A DNA stretch of 55,489 nt, from assembly GCA_014238535.1 (NCBI GenBank), contig JABAAW010000006.1, positions 1 to 55,489 on the forward strand. Reading direction: 5' to 3'. A program made the position numbers and the translations under genes. The stretch is from Alphaproteobacteria bacterium (GTDB taxonomy: Bacteria > Pseudomonadota > Alphaproteobacteria > JABAAW01). The notes below the pieces were generated by a model. It did no database searches. It was not told the DNA's origin and was given only the letters and a program-made list of their open reading frames with translations. The stretch's first letter is position 1, and each line of letters opens with the position of its first letter. This document shows positions 30,456 to 40,140 of this stretch, one piece after another.

Positions 30456-32126
30456 TTAATTTTTTTGCCTTCGCAAGAAAGCAGGGATTGCCATTGGTTG
30501 CCCATTCGGTTGAGCGCTGTGCTGCCCGTTACTATTTCTAGAGTGCGGAGTGTTAGATTGTTTAGCACTCTGATATGCGTTTTGCGTATCGATAGACTGT
30601 TCGAATGGTAGCGAACTCGTTTCTGCCTCATATCGAGGTAGGTAGACTGGCGCGCTAGGAGGTAGGCTATCGCCTTTGATTCCTAGGAAGTTTTTCATAA
30701 CTTCTAGTATACTCTGTGCGCCACCTATATTTTTATGACTAGGCTTTTTTCTCTCTTTAGCACCGCTATTTCCTACGGAATTTGAAGCGTCTTGCCTTCC
30801 GCGGAGCGCGGTTTGCGTTTCTTCTGCATTTTTCACCAAGATTTGCCCGCTCATACGGTTATTGAGTTCATTGCGAAAAGCGCTGTTTTCCCGCCGCGAG
30901 ATTATGGGAGTATTTCTATTGGCTTTACCATTACCCTTGCTAGCGACTTTGTCGTCTACACTTGTTTTTTGCCTACTATTTTCTTCTTGTTCGAGCCTCA
31001 TATTACTATGCCTTTCGACATTGTTTTCGAACCCGCCTTGCATTTGTTCTTCTTCGCTAGCATTTTCGTGTTCTTTACGCCGTGCTCGCTGATGTGTATC
31101 GAACCACATAGCGGCTCTACCATCATCTCTGGCTGCGTCATTTTTTTCTTCGTCTGGATTTTCGATACCTGTTGCGACGACGGAGACTCGCAAGCGCCCT
31201 ACGAGTTCTTTATCGAGGGAGTATCCGAATGCTACCGAATGGTCCCCTTCGATGGATTGTCCTATACGATCTACGATTTCCTGCACCTCGAAGAGTTTTA
31301 AGTCTTCGGAGCCGACGACTTGTATCAGAAGTTTCTGCGCGGTGGCGATATCGACTTTTTCTAATAGAGGATTTAGCACTACGGCTTCAGCGGCTCTTTC
31401 TGCGCGTCCTTCGCCTTCGGTTTCGACGGTTGAGATTAGCGCACGTCCGCCATTAGCCATTACCGTCCGCACATCTGCGAAGTCGCTATTGATGACTCCT
31501 GGTCGAGTTACCAAGTCTGTGATGCTGCGCACGCTAGAAGCGAGTACTTCGTCTGCTGTTGCGAATGCTTCTTGCATTTTTGTGCTGTCGGAGGAGATAC
31601 GAAATAGATTTTGGTTATTGATGACGGAAATAGTATCGACGATTCCCTCTAGTTCCATAACCCCGCATTCGGCGAGTTGCCTTCGTTGCTTGCCTTCAAA
31701 GGCGAAAGGAGTAGTAACTACGGCTACGGTTAGTATTCCTAGTTCTTTTGCGATTCTAGCGATGACTGGGCTGGAACCTGTTCCTGTTCCACCTCCCATC
31801 CCTGCTGCGAGGAAGACCATTTGCGCGTCTTGCAAGAATGCGCGAATTTCGTCTTGGTTTTCCTCTGCGGCTTTTCTTCCGATTTGCGGTGAACTGCCTG
31901 CGCCTAAGCCTTTAGTTTCTTCCTCGCCTAGTTGCAATCGATGCTCGCACACAGACTTTAGCAAAGCTTGTGCGTCGGTATTACAAATCAGAAACTCGAC
32001 TCCGCTCATTCCATTTCCAATCATATTATCGATAGCGTTTCCGCCTGCGCCGCCTACACCTAGCACTTTTATACGCGGTAAGTTTTCTTCGACGTCTCGT
32101 CCGGGCACGGATAGATTTTTAAGCAT
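30456..32126 (-). CDS. ftsZ: Cell division GTPase FtsZ
   Basis: FtsZ is the tubulin-like GTPase that polymerises at midcell and recruits the divisome. The 556-residue protein has GGAGGNA near the start, the tubulin signature GGGTGTG (111-117) and the T7 synergy loop Asn213-x-Asp215-x-x-Asp218. After the globular part (to about 325) comes a long hydrophilic linker of some 215 residues rich in Asn, Glu and Arg. It ends in IPAFLRRQKN, the conserved peptide that binds FtsA. Long linkers are usual in alphaproteobacteria. It starts 14 bases after the ftsA stop. Confidence 0.98.
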   Translation of the reverse strand: MLKNLSVPGRDVEENLPRIKVLGVGGAGGNAIDNMIGNGMSGVEFLICNTDAQALLKSVCEHRLQLGEEETKGLGAGSSPQIGRKAAEENQDEIRAFLQDAQMVFLAAGMGGGTGTGSSPVIARIAKELGILTVAVVTTPFAFEGKQRRQLAECGVMELEGIVDTISVINNQNLFRISSDSTKMQEAFATADEVLASSVRSITDLVTRPGVINSDFADVRTVMANGGRALISTVETEGEGRAERAAEAVVLNPLLEKVDIATAQKLLIQVVGSEDLKLFEVQEIVDRIGQSIEGDHSVAFGYSLDKELVGRLRVSVVATGIENPDEEKNDAARDDGRAAMWFDTHQRARRKEHENASEEEQMQGGFENNVERHSNMRLEQEENSRQKTSVDDKVASKGNGKANRNTPIISRRENSAFRNELNNRMSGQILVKNAEETQTALRGRQDASNSVGNSGAKERKKPSHKNIGGAQSILEVMKNFLGIKGDSLPPSAPVYLPRYEAETSSLPFEQSIDTQNAYQSAKQSNTPHSRNSNGQHSAQPNGQPMAIPAFLRRQKN

Positions 32127-32140
32127 ATTTCTTCTCCTTA

Positions 32141-33469
32141 TTAGTTTGTGGCGAGGATTTCATTTTTAGCAATTGTTGTTTGTGAAAGTTTGAACTGTTT
32201 TGTTGAGTATTCGTGCGCATTATGATTTTTGTTTTCGTAAGCGTTATTTTGCCTAGATTGACTAGCAAGCAAGAACAGAGCGGCGATGGCACTTATACTC
32301 TCTGTATGCCTTCGGTCGGATATTCCCTCGATGCGCGGTAGTATTGCTGGAAAGACGCACCGCTGTAGTATGTTTGTAGCGAGCGTCTGTGCTCCTGGTA
32401 TATTGGCACCGCCGCCGTACATATACACTGGTGCATCTTTTGGGAATCGCGGAGCGATACGGTTTATTTGACTTGCGACCTCTTGCATCGCGATAGAATA
32501 TATGGGAGTGATAATTTGTTCTACTCCTTGCTTTCCAAGGTGTTGTGATAGCATAGTGTTTTGCAACGAGCTAGCGATGCGTTGGGGAAAGTGGCGTTTT
32601 ATTTCTATTACTTTGCTATATTTCTCTTTGTGCTTTTCTCTTTCGATTCCAAGGTATGACGCGATAGTTTCTTCGGAGAAGCGCATTGAGTGTAATAGCT
32701 GCTCGGCATTTTTGCTCGTTATCTGCAAGGTATCGGCTAAAGCGTTGTTTAGTTTGCGCGTACCAAAGTCGATGGTAGAAAATGCACGAACTGCTTTATC
32801 GTTGATTGCGCTAGAAGTTTTGTTGTGCGTCCTATTGAGGCTTTCGTGTGGTATTTTCTGATACATTCCGTATGGTAGTCCATCTTCGAACAATGCGATG
32901 CTAACCTTGTGCGCGCCAATATCGAGCACGATGAAACTATTTGCATTTTTATGCTTTGGCATTTGCGTTAGCAGGCAGTATCCCATAGCGATTGTTGGGA
33001 AGACGAACCCTATGATTTTGACTCCTGCATAGTCAGCGATACGGTTATATGCTTGCCATTTTTTTTCTTCCATTGCATAGAAAGCAAGCGGTCGCTTGTT
33101 GTGATCTACGACGATAGCATTCAGCCTTCGCAACCCATTTTTTCTATAATCTTGGTCGCTATGCGAGATTGCCTGCAGAGAAGATTCTGCTGCTAGGAGC
33201 AGAACTCTACGCACCTTTTGTTGAGCTTTTTGTTCCGCGCGAATGCGTATGCGACGCAATGCTTCACCGCGTTGGATTTCCTGCTTGCTTGTAGGTGCTG
33301 TTTGCAAGTCTATATGAAGGTTTTCGAAAGCCATCGCTTTGCAAAAAATTTGGCTATTTACATAGTTTCCCGCGACCGAGTTTTGCTCTCTGTTTGCCTC
33401 TCTTGGCACTGTGACTGCTACCTTTGCGTGCCCTAAGTCTATGATTGCGTCGGCGACAGACTTTCTCAT
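32141..33469 (-). CDS. ftsA: Cell division protein FtsA (divergent)
   Basis: FtsA is the actin-like ATPase that anchors FtsZ to the membrane. The 442-residue protein keeps the actin-like layout: phosphate-1-like IIDLGHAKVAVTV at the N-terminus, phosphate-2-like VLDIGAHKVSIAL near residue 175, and the adenosine motif YGGGANIPG. Usual FtsA has DIGTSK in the first and DIGGGTT or similar in the second, so both nucleotide loops are altered here. The N-terminal part lacks some usual spacing, and the C-terminal tail is Asn/Gln/Lys-rich without an obvious amphipathic helix. Position between ftsQ (four-base overlap) and ftsZ secures the identity. Confidence 0.9.
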   Translation of the reverse strand: MRKSVADAIIDLGHAKVAVTVPREANREQNSVAGNYVNSQIFCKAMAFENLHIDLQTAPTSKQEIQRGEALRRIRIRAEQKAQQKVRRVLLLAAESSLQAISHSDQDYRKNGLRRLNAIVVDHNKRPLAFYAMEEKKWQAYNRIADYAGVKIIGFVFPTIAMGYCLLTQMPKHKNANSFIVLDIGAHKVSIALFEDGLPYGMYQKIPHESLNRTHNKTSSAINDKAVRAFSTIDFGTRKLNNALADTLQITSKNAEQLLHSMRFSEETIASYLGIEREKHKEKYSKVIEIKRHFPQRIASSLQNTMLSQHLGKQGVEQIITPIYSIAMQEVASQINRIAPRFPKDAPVYMYGGGANIPGAQTLATNILQRCVFPAILPRIEGISDRRHTESISAIAALFLLASQSRQNNAYENKNHNAHEYSTKQFKLSQTTIAKNEILATN

Positions 33470-34224
33470 CGCTCGTTCCTCATTTTCATTACCAATTCTT
33501 TTGCATCATTGGATATTGCGCGAACGCTAGCGCGATCATTTGCACGCAGGTCTATGATCATCGGTGGAGCTTCGAGTATTCCAAAGTGTCTCTCTAGGCG
33601 TAAGAGTTGCACGATGTTTCGCACCAAAGGGTCTGGCGCCAGCAAGATTTTTGTTCCTGTTCGTAATGTAATGTTCCAAGTGTTTTGTGGACTTAAATTA
33701 GCTTGCGTTATATGCGTTCGTAATTCTTGCCAATGATCTATTACCTGTAATAGTTCCTCTAGCCGAGCTGGAGCCTCTTCGCCGGATATATGGAATAGGT
33801 TTTCGAAAGGAGTGAAACCGTCGGTCACGATAGGTGTCCCGTCGATACTTATAGGCACTAGAGTTTGTCCGTTTTGCCACAGAGCTGCGGGGTTGTGCTC
33901 TTGTAGTTCGACTACGAGCAGCCCAGCCCAGTAGCGCTGTACGCTAGCATCGTCGACCCATCGCAAAGTTAGTAGGCGCTCTCGTAATTTGCTTGGCGAT
34001 ATTGCTGCCAAGCTCATCCCGATATCTAGATTCAAGCTATCGAGCACCTCTTGCTTGTCGCTACGCTCTCGATCATAGATTCGTATTTCACGCAAAACGA
34101 AGCCAGACTTTTTACTTAAGGAGTTAAGCATTAGCTCATAACCGAGGATGATAGGCAAAGTTAGCGCTCCTAACAAGATAGCGCGCAGAACCCATTTCAT
34201 AATTATTCTAGTTTGCGGCTTCAT
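33466..34224 (-). CDS. ftsQ: Cell division protein FtsQ
   Basis: FtsQ links early and late divisome proteins and scaffolds FtsL/FtsB. The 252-residue protein has one membrane helix (about 10-30), then a POTRA domain (about 40-115: VLREIRIYDRERSDKQEVLD to VVELQEHNPAALW) and the FtsQ beta domain. WVDDASVQRYWAGLLVVELQE is the family pattern. It overlaps the end of ddl by 17 bases and ftsA by four. Two starts are possible, ATG at 34224 (AAGGG eight bases before) or ATG at 34200; the first is chosen. Confidence 0.92.
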   Translation of the reverse strand: MKPQTRIIMKWVLRAILLGALTLPIILGYELMLNSLSKKSGFVLREIRIYDRERSDKQEVLDSLNLDIGMSLAAISPSKLRERLLTLRWVDDASVQRYWAGLLVVELQEHNPAALWQNGQTLVPISIDGTPIVTDGFTPFENLFHISGEEAPARLEELLQVIDHWQELRTHITQANLSPQNTWNITLRTGTKILLAPDPLVRNIVQLLRLERHFGILEAPPMIIDLRANDRASVRAISNDAKELVMKMRNER

Positions 34225-35200
34225 ACCTTTTACCCTTGTGTTCTTTTTTCTGCCACGCGTCGAGCACGAGAGTTTCTATTATCTCTTCGAACTCTATGCC
34301 TACCCCTCGCGCTTGTTCTGGAACTAGCGACATGCCTGTCATACCTGGGTGCGTATTTATTTCTAACATATAGAGGTTTTTTTCTTCTGGTTCTTGTGGA
34401 TTGTATCGAAAGTCGCATCGGCTGATTACGCGACAGCCTAAATTTTTATGCGCGAGTTCTGCCCATTTGCATATTTTAGTAGCCAATTTATGTTCTATTT
34501 TAGCTGGGAAGACATGGCTTGCGGCCATTTCTTCGTTGTATTTAGCTTTATAATCGTAGAATTCGCCTTGCCTAGCGATGACTTCTGTAATTCCTAATGC
34601 TGTACCTTTGAAAACGCCGACAGTAAACTCGCGCCCGTGAATATACCGCTCGATCATCAATGGGAACTGTCTACTGCTTGGCAAAGGTTTTCCTTTCTCG
34701 AGATTTCGCACGACCCCGATGCTTGAGCCTTGCGCGATTGGTTTGATTACATAGGGTACGGGAATAGGAGATTCCTGCCTTTCGTTGCCTACCGCGACTT
34801 CTAGTTTCATGCTTTCAGGGAAGCGGATTCCGCTTTGCTCTAGCAGCTGTTTAGTCATCAACTTATCCATTGCGATAGCGGATGCGAGAGTTGCGGAATG
34901 GGTTGTAGGGATTGCGCAACACTCCATTAATCCGTATAGGCAACCATCTTCGCCGCAAGTTCCATGCAGCGCGTTGAACGCGACATCGGGTGTAGGAGTT
35001 GTTATGGCTTGCAACAGCTGTGTTGCTTCGCGTTTTTGCCAATCGAAAACCCGAACCTTGTATCCGCGCTTGTTTAGCGCATCTACGCATGCCTGCCCTG
35101 TTTGTAGAGATACCTCACGCTCAGACGATACTCCACCGAGGATGACCAGAATATTTTCCGGTTTAGCTCTGTTTTTATTTTCAGACTGCTTTACGCTCAC
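34208..35200 (-). CDS. ddl: D-alanine-D-alanine ligase
   Basis: Ddl makes the D-Ala-D-Ala dipeptide used by MurF. It is an ATP-grasp enzyme; visible features are ILVILGGVSSEREVSL at the start, FNALHGTCGEDG, PYVIKPIAQGSSIGV (ATP-binding lysine), SRCDFRY and the LEINTHPGMTG end. The start is taken as GTG at 35200, because its GTGA overlaps the murB stop by four bases and CGAGG lies about nine bases before it. That gives 330 residues, close to the family length. Upstream in-frame starts at 35236 or 35275 would overlap murB more and add a non-conserved extension. Confidence 0.93.
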   Translation of the reverse strand: MSVKQSENKNRAKPENILVILGGVSSEREVSLQTGQACVDALNKRGYKVRVFDWQKREATQLLQAITTPTPDVAFNALHGTCGEDGCLYGLMECCAIPTTHSATLASAIAMDKLMTKQLLEQSGIRFPESMKLEVAVGNERQESPIPVPYVIKPIAQGSSIGVVRNLEKGKPLPSSRQFPLMIERYIHGREFTVGVFKGTALGITEVIARQGEFYDYKAKYNEEMAASHVFPAKIEHKLATKICKWAELAHKNLGCRVISRCDFRYNPQEPEEKNLYMLEINTHPGMTGMSLVPEQARGVGIEFEEIIETLVLDAWQKKEHKGKRYEAAN

Positions 35201-36276
35201 GCTATTATCCTCGTGCTTGTTTTTTCTGCATACCATCCCAAGCGCACTATTTCCCACTCGAGTTGTACGCCGCACATGCTTTTCACGCGTGCGCGTACTT
35301 TTTTTGCGAGCGCCATGATATCGTTTGCGCTTGCGTGATCATGGTTTATCAGGAAGTTGCAATGCTTTTCCGAGACCTTTGCGCCCCCGATGCGAGCACC
35401 TCGCATTCCTGCGCGTTCTATCAAGAGCCAAGCTTTATCGCCGAGCGGGTTTTTGAATGTTGAACCGCCTGTTTTCTGATCGATGGGTTGCGTGCGTTTT
35501 CTTTTAGCCTTGATTTCGGCTATTTTTCTAGCGATTTCCTCACGCTTGCCAGTTTTTGTTTCGAAGCGTGCGCTCAAGACGATCATATCCCTACCTATTG
35601 CTGAGGCTCGGTATGCGAATTGTAACTCTTGATTGGATATGGTTATCACTTTAGGCGTATCTGTGCGCAAGTCGCAGATACGAGCATCGAGTAGACGATC
35701 TTTGGTTTCGACACCTTCTGCACCTGCATTCATGCGTACGGCGCCTCCGATGGTACCTGGTATGCCTGCGTAGAATTCCAACCCTGAGCGTTCGTTTGCT
35801 TGCGCGAATCGAGCAAGTGCGCCGTCGCCTAGAGCCGCGCCTGCGGTTATGCGTCCATCCTCGTCGATACTTTTATGAGTGAAGTTATGCGATAATATTA
35901 CGACAAGCCCTCGTATTCCGCTGTCAGAAATAAGCACATTTGAGCCTGCGCCTAGCACTGTTATCGGTATTTTTGGCGCATTATTTAGGAATGTTATCAG
36001 GTCGTCTTCGTCTTTTGGCTCGAACAAGATATCGGCTTTTCCTGCGCATTTGAACCATACGCGCTTTGCTAGTTCTGCATTGCGCGTGATCTTGCCGCGG
36101 CATGGAGAAAGCGTCATGCTTGCGAGTTTCTCTGTATCTATATACGTACGGTTATTTGCATGCGTATGCGTATGCGTACAGGTATCTGTATGCGTATTTT
36201 TTTCTGCGTGAGAGTGTGTAGAAATATTATCAGCCATAGTTTCGCTAATGGATATGTTTTTTTGTGTCTGCGTCAT
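35197..36276 (-). CDS. murB: UDP-N-acetylenolpyruvoylglucosamine reductase
   Basis: MurB reduces UDP-GlcNAc-enolpyruvate to UDP-MurNAc with NADPH and FAD. The 359-residue protein has the FAD-binding core (about 75-215) with VLGAGSNVLISDSGIRG and GLEFYAGIPGTIGGAVRMNAGA, and the C-terminal MurB domain with GSTFKNP and the catalytic region GAKVSEKHCNFLIN. The first ~55 residues are an unusual Thr/His-rich extension (THTDTCTHTHTHANN) encoded by an ACGCAT-like hexamer repeat. The ribosome site AAAAAAGG lies within the end of murC. It joins ddl by a GTGA overlap. Confidence 0.96.
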   Translation of the reverse strand: MTQTQKNISISETMADNISTHSHAEKNTHTDTCTHTHTHANNRTYIDTEKLASMTLSPCRGKITRNAELAKRVWFKCAGKADILFEPKDEDDLITFLNNAPKIPITVLGAGSNVLISDSGIRGLVVILSHNFTHKSIDEDGRITAGAALGDGALARFAQANERSGLEFYAGIPGTIGGAVRMNAGAEGVETKDRLLDARICDLRTDTPKVITISNQELQFAYRASAIGRDMIVLSARFETKTGKREEIARKIAEIKAKRKRTQPIDQKTGGSTFKNPLGDKAWLLIERAGMRGARIGGAKVSEKHCNFLINHDHASANDIMALAKKVRARVKSMCGVQLEWEIVRLGWYAEKTSTRIIA

Positions 36277-36280
36277 GGGG

Positions 36281-37792
36281 TTAGCCTTTTTTATTTTTTG
36301 CTACGAATTCTTTTGCACATTCTTGCGCCCATTGCGTTATCGAGCCTGCGCCCAAGAAGACGATATAGTCTCCACATTTAGCTTGTTCTATAAGTTTTTT
36401 ATTCACCTCTTCGCAGGATTCGATATAGTTTGCATCGCGATGTCCGCAGGTTTTTATTCCTTCGACTAGGCTTTGGCTATCGGCGCCTTGTATTGGATTT
36501 TCTTCGGCAGCGAAGACGGGAGCGACGAAAAGTTTATCGGCATCATTGAAGCAGCGGCGAAAATCTTCGAACAATCTAGATAGTCTAGAATATCGATGTG
36601 GCTGGTATACGACGATTAGGCGAGCGCCTTGCTTGATGAGAGGTCTTGCGGCTTTTAGGACGGCGGTGATTTCTACAGGATGATGCCCGTAGTCGTCGAT
36701 GATGGTCACCCCGTTAGTTTTTCCTACTTGAGTGAATCGTCTTCTTACGCCTTTGAAATTTTCTAAAGATTGAGCGATTGCGTTTGCTTTTAGGTTTAGG
36801 CGCAGAGCGACGGTAGCAGCTGCGAGCGCGTTAGCGACATTATGTTCGCCAAACATGGGTAAGGTTATGTTTTCTATGACGCATTTTTGGTTTTTATCTT
36901 CGACCTTTATTGAGAATTGCATACCGATATCGGGCTTTAGCCGAACATCGACGGCACGGTATAGAGCCTGCGGGCTAAAGCCGTATGTTAGTACACGCCT
37001 GTCGTCTATCTCGCCGACCAGTTTTTGTACGCTGGGATGGTCGACGCAGAGAACTGCGAATCCGTAGAATGGAATACTCTGTACGAACGAGCGGAAGCTT
37101 TGCCGCAAATGTTCGAAGTTATCATAATTTTCTAAGTGCTCTGGATCGATATTTGTAACGATTGCGATAGTTGGTCGCAAGTGCAGGAATGAGCCGTCAG
37201 ATTCGTCGGCCTCGACGACCATCCACGCACTCTCGCCCTTACGCGCATTGGAGCCGAAGGCATTGATGATTCCACCATTTATGACGGTTGGGTCGAGTCC
37301 GCAGTTTTCGAGCATTGTTGCGACTATCGATGTTGTCGTTGTTTTTCCATGAGTTCCTGCGACGGCGATGGTTGTTTTGAAGCGCATCAGTTCTGCTAGG
37401 ATTTCTGCGCGGCGCACGATGGGTATCCTTAGAGCGCGAGCGTGGCATAGTTCAACATGGTCTTCGCGTACTGCAGATGAGTATACCAATACTGCGGCAC
37501 ACTCGACTGCCTTTAGGTTTTCGCCGATGTTGATTTTTATTCCTAATTCTTGTAGCCTTTTGATGTTTGCATTATGGGAGCGGTCGCTGCCTTGCACGCT
37601 GAATCCTAGGTTGTGCATAGTTTCAGCGATTCCCGACATCCCGATACCTCCGATGCCGGTAAAATGAATGATCCCATGTGGTGCTAGTCCTTTGTCAAAG
37701 GATAGTCCTTGCTCGATGAGTATAGCGTCTGGCTTCTCGCGGGCATCTAGGCGAGTTTTTTTTGCTAGTTCATTTTTGTGCAATGGCTTCAT
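36281..37792 (-). CDS. murC: UDP-N-acetylmuramate-L-alanine ligase
   Basis: MurC adds L-alanine to UDP-MurNAc. The 503-residue protein has the Rossmann motif FTGIGGIGMSGIAE (44-57) and the ATP-binding loop AGTHGKTTTTS (145-155), then the DYGHHPVE substrate-binding motif and YQPHRYSR. A 35-residue N-terminal extension precedes the usual start. The ATG at 37792 is supported by its four-base ATGA overlap with murG. It is one of four related Mur ligases in this cluster (C, D, E, F). Confidence 0.97.
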   Translation of the reverse strand: MKPLHKNELAKKTRLDAREKPDAILIEQGLSFDKGLAPHGIIHFTGIGGIGMSGIAETMHNLGFSVQGSDRSHNANIKRLQELGIKINIGENLKAVECAAVLVYSSAVREDHVELCHARALRIPIVRRAEILAELMRFKTTIAVAGTHGKTTTTSIVATMLENCGLDPTVINGGIINAFGSNARKGESAWMVVEADESDGSFLHLRPTIAIVTNIDPEHLENYDNFEHLRQSFRSFVQSIPFYGFAVLCVDHPSVQKLVGEIDDRRVLTYGFSPQALYRAVDVRLKPDIGMQFSIKVEDKNQKCVIENITLPMFGEHNVANALAAATVALRLNLKANAIAQSLENFKGVRRRFTQVGKTNGVTIIDDYGHHPVEITAVLKAARPLIKQGARLIVVYQPHRYSRLSRLFEDFRRCFNDADKLFVAPVFAAEENPIQGADSQSLVEGIKTCGHRDANYIESCEEVNKKLIEQAKCGDYIVFLGAGSITQWAQECAKEFVAKNKKG

Positions 37793-38952
37793 GCGAGTAT
37801 CTGCCCCTTGCTGGCTTTGTTTTCGTTATCGACTAGGTCGCGCACGACGGCGACGAGTTTTTTTTCGGCATTTTTATGAGCTAGTTTTCGAGCGCATTTT
37901 GCGGCGATGGTTAAGAACTCGTTATGCTCTAGTAGCCCTGCTATTTTTCTAGATAGTATCTCTGGAGTTAATGTATCTTCGGGTATCATCCATCCAGCAC
38001 CTGCGCGAACGATCCGTAGGGCGTTTTCGCGTTGATGGTCGTCGATGGCATGAGGGTATGGTATTAGCACAGCGGGTCGTCCGACAGTGACGATTTCGGC
38101 TAGCGTTGTAGCGCCTGCGCGGCATACGATTAGATGAGCTGCGTCCATTCGTGCAGCGATATCGGCGAAGAAATGATTAGTCTGTGCTTTTATTCTGTAG
38201 CGTTTGTAGAATTGGCGTACGGATTGGATTTGGTCTTTGCGCACCTGTTGGCAAAGTTGTATGCGCTCGCGCAAGTTTTGTGGTAGCAAAGCGATTGCTT
38301 GAGGAACGCAAGAGCCAAAGACGCGAGCACCTTGGCTTCCACCCAATACGAGTAACCTTATAGTATCATTTTTGCTATTGATAGTTTGATATGATTTTTG
38401 TGTTAGTCGTTGGAATGAAGATCGCACTGGATTTCCTGTCCAGACGGCGAGCCCTTTACTGATTGATCCTTCGATGAATCGAGTTTGTCGGAAAGATAAA
38501 GCAACTCGATCGGCACCTGGTAGTAGCAACCTATTAGCGCGTCCTAGCACTGCGTTCTGCTCGTGCAATACGGTTGGCACGCGAGTTATGTTAGCGGCGA
38601 GCATCGGCGGTAATGCGGCGTATCCGCCAAACCCTATGACGACTGCGGGACGAGTTTTACGCAATAAGTATAGCGATTGCAGGAAACCTATAGCGAGTAT
38701 AGTTATAGCTAGCAGGAATCCCAATCGAGATCGTCCGCTAATTCCTTCAGCTGATATGCGATGGAATTCGATTTTTTTCAGTGCTCCGTTTAGCGGAAGT
38801 ATGCGCTTGTCGCCAAGCAAGACTAGTCTGTAATTGGTTATTTTTTGCAAGGTTTCGACGAAGGCTTGTGCTGGGAAGATGTGCCCTCCTGTACCGCCTG
38901 CTGCGATCATCACTAGTTTTTGCTGTTTGCTATCGTTATGCTTTTTTTTCAC
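37789..38952 (-). CDS. murG: Lipid II synthase MurG
   Basis: MurG transfers GlcNAc to lipid I on the inner face of the membrane to make lipid II. The 387-residue GT28 enzyme has GGTGGH (19-24), GFGGYAALPPMLA and the UDP-GlcNAc binding region with GGSQGARVF and CRAGATTLAEI. A hydrophobic stretch around residues 75-95 may help membrane contact. The GTG start at 38952 overlaps the ftsW stop (GTGA). Confidence 0.97.
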   Translation of the reverse strand: MKKKHNDSKQQKLVMIAAGGTGGHIFPAQAFVETLQKITNYRLVLLGDKRILPLNGALKKIEFHRISAEGISGRSRLGFLLAITILAIGFLQSLYLLRKTRPAVVIGFGGYAALPPMLAANITRVPTVLHEQNAVLGRANRLLLPGADRVALSFRQTRFIEGSISKGLAVWTGNPVRSSFQRLTQKSYQTINSKNDTIRLLVLGGSQGARVFGSCVPQAIALLPQNLRERIQLCQQVRKDQIQSVRQFYKRYRIKAQTNHFFADIAARMDAAHLIVCRAGATTLAEIVTVGRPAVLIPYPHAIDDHQRENALRIVRAGAGWMIPEDTLTPEILSRKIAGLLEHNEFLTIAAKCARKLAHKNAEKKLVAVVRDLVDNENKASKGQILA

Positions 38953-40136
38953 ACGAGCGCCCTCTCGTTATTGTATCGCGTCAAGCACAACAATGAACCT
39001 AGGGTTATCCCTAAAGCCAACAATGAGGAGCCACCTGCGGATATCCAAGGCAAAGTAGTACCTTTAGGAGGTATCATAGCCAGAGTTGAGGCGATGTTAA
39101 TTGCTGCTTGGCATACTATCTGCGTCAGCAATCCTGTGGTAGCGAGCAGAGTAAAGGGAAGATTTATGGAGTGCACGCGCATGATGACACGCCATACGAT
39201 GCAGGCATATAGTATCACGACGACGAGAGCTATTACTATTCCTAGTTGTTCTCCGATTGCGATGAAGACGAAATCGCTTTGCGGGTCGAACATTCTTCGC
39301 GCGGCCTTACCGATACCCAATCCCTTACCGAACATTCCGCCTTGGCGTAGTAGTTCTAGTCCCATGTGTACTTGGTCGCCGTGTACTGCTTCTGATTGTG
39401 ATGCGGTTTTTATGAATGCATCCAACCGCCCTGCGACATGCGGTAGTGTTTTATAGAGCATTATTGCGGCTAATGGTACGGCTGCGAGCCAGGCTAGCAT
39501 TACGAAAAAGGACATTCCTGCGACGAACCACATGCTGAGTAGGCTAAAGGTTATCAAGAGCAGTTGCCCGATATCTGGCTGTAGGAATAGCAGTGTAGCG
39601 AGTATAGCGTATAGGGCGATTAGCGCGAGTAACCACATATTATTGCGGTCTGCTTGCAAGTAGCGCGCGAACATTGCAGCTGCGATCAATGTAAAAGCGG
39701 GTTTCATAAACTCTGATGGCTGTATTGTGAATAGCCCGAATGATAACCACCGTCGTGCGCCATAATATGGCTCTGCGGTAAGTAGAATCACTATCGTTGT
39801 TATGCCTGCCAGCAATAGCAAGAATCCTGCATAGCGCACCAATATTGAGCGATTCGAGCCTGCGATTACGAGAGCGATTACCAAGCTCACGCTTAGGAAC
39901 AGAGTATGCTTTGCAGCGAATGTATATGGAGCTAGAGAGAATTTTTTACCCAGTATTGGACTTATCCCGAATTGTATGAGCAAGCCTAATAGAGCGAGTA
40001 CTAGAACGTATGCAAGCAACCACCTATCGATGCTTGCCCACCATCGCGCGATGCCAACGGCTATGGTTTGCGATTCAACGCGCACCTCACCTCTAGAGTT
40101 TGCTTTCGCGAGATGATTTATTTGATGCTCTGTCAT
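38949..40136 (-). CDS. ftsW: Septal peptidoglycan glycosyltransferase FtsW
   Basis: FtsW is a SEDS-family polymerase that works with FtsI to make septal wall. The 395-residue protein has about ten membrane helices and the SEDS motifs GARRWLSFG, QPSEFMKP and FLQPDIGQ, whose Asp is the likely catalytic residue. The C-terminal PPKGTTLPWISAGGSS is also present. A 30-residue hydrophilic N-terminal tail precedes the first helix. It lies four bases after the murD stop and overlaps murG by four bases. Confidence 0.96.
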   Translation of the reverse strand: MTEHQINHLAKANSRGEVRVESQTIAVGIARWWASIDRWLLAYVLVLALLGLLIQFGISPILGKKFSLAPYTFAAKHTLFLSVSLVIALVIAGSNRSILVRYAGFLLLLAGITTIVILLTAEPYYGARRWLSFGLFTIQPSEFMKPAFTLIAAAMFARYLQADRNNMWLLALIALYAILATLLFLQPDIGQLLLITFSLLSMWFVAGMSFFVMLAWLAAVPLAAIMLYKTLPHVAGRLDAFIKTASQSEAVHGDQVHMGLELLRQGGMFGKGLGIGKAARRMFDPQSDFVFIAIGEQLGIVIALVVVILYACIVWRVIMRVHSINLPFTLLATTGLLTQIVCQAAINIASTLAMIPPKGTTLPWISAGGSSLLALGITLGSLLCLTRYNNERALV

Positions 40137-40140
40137 GTCT

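Noticed and set aside
30404-30631. 75-codon minus-strand frame overlapping the end of ftsZ
   Set aside because: It is in another frame of the ftsZ tail and lacks a ribosome site or family features.
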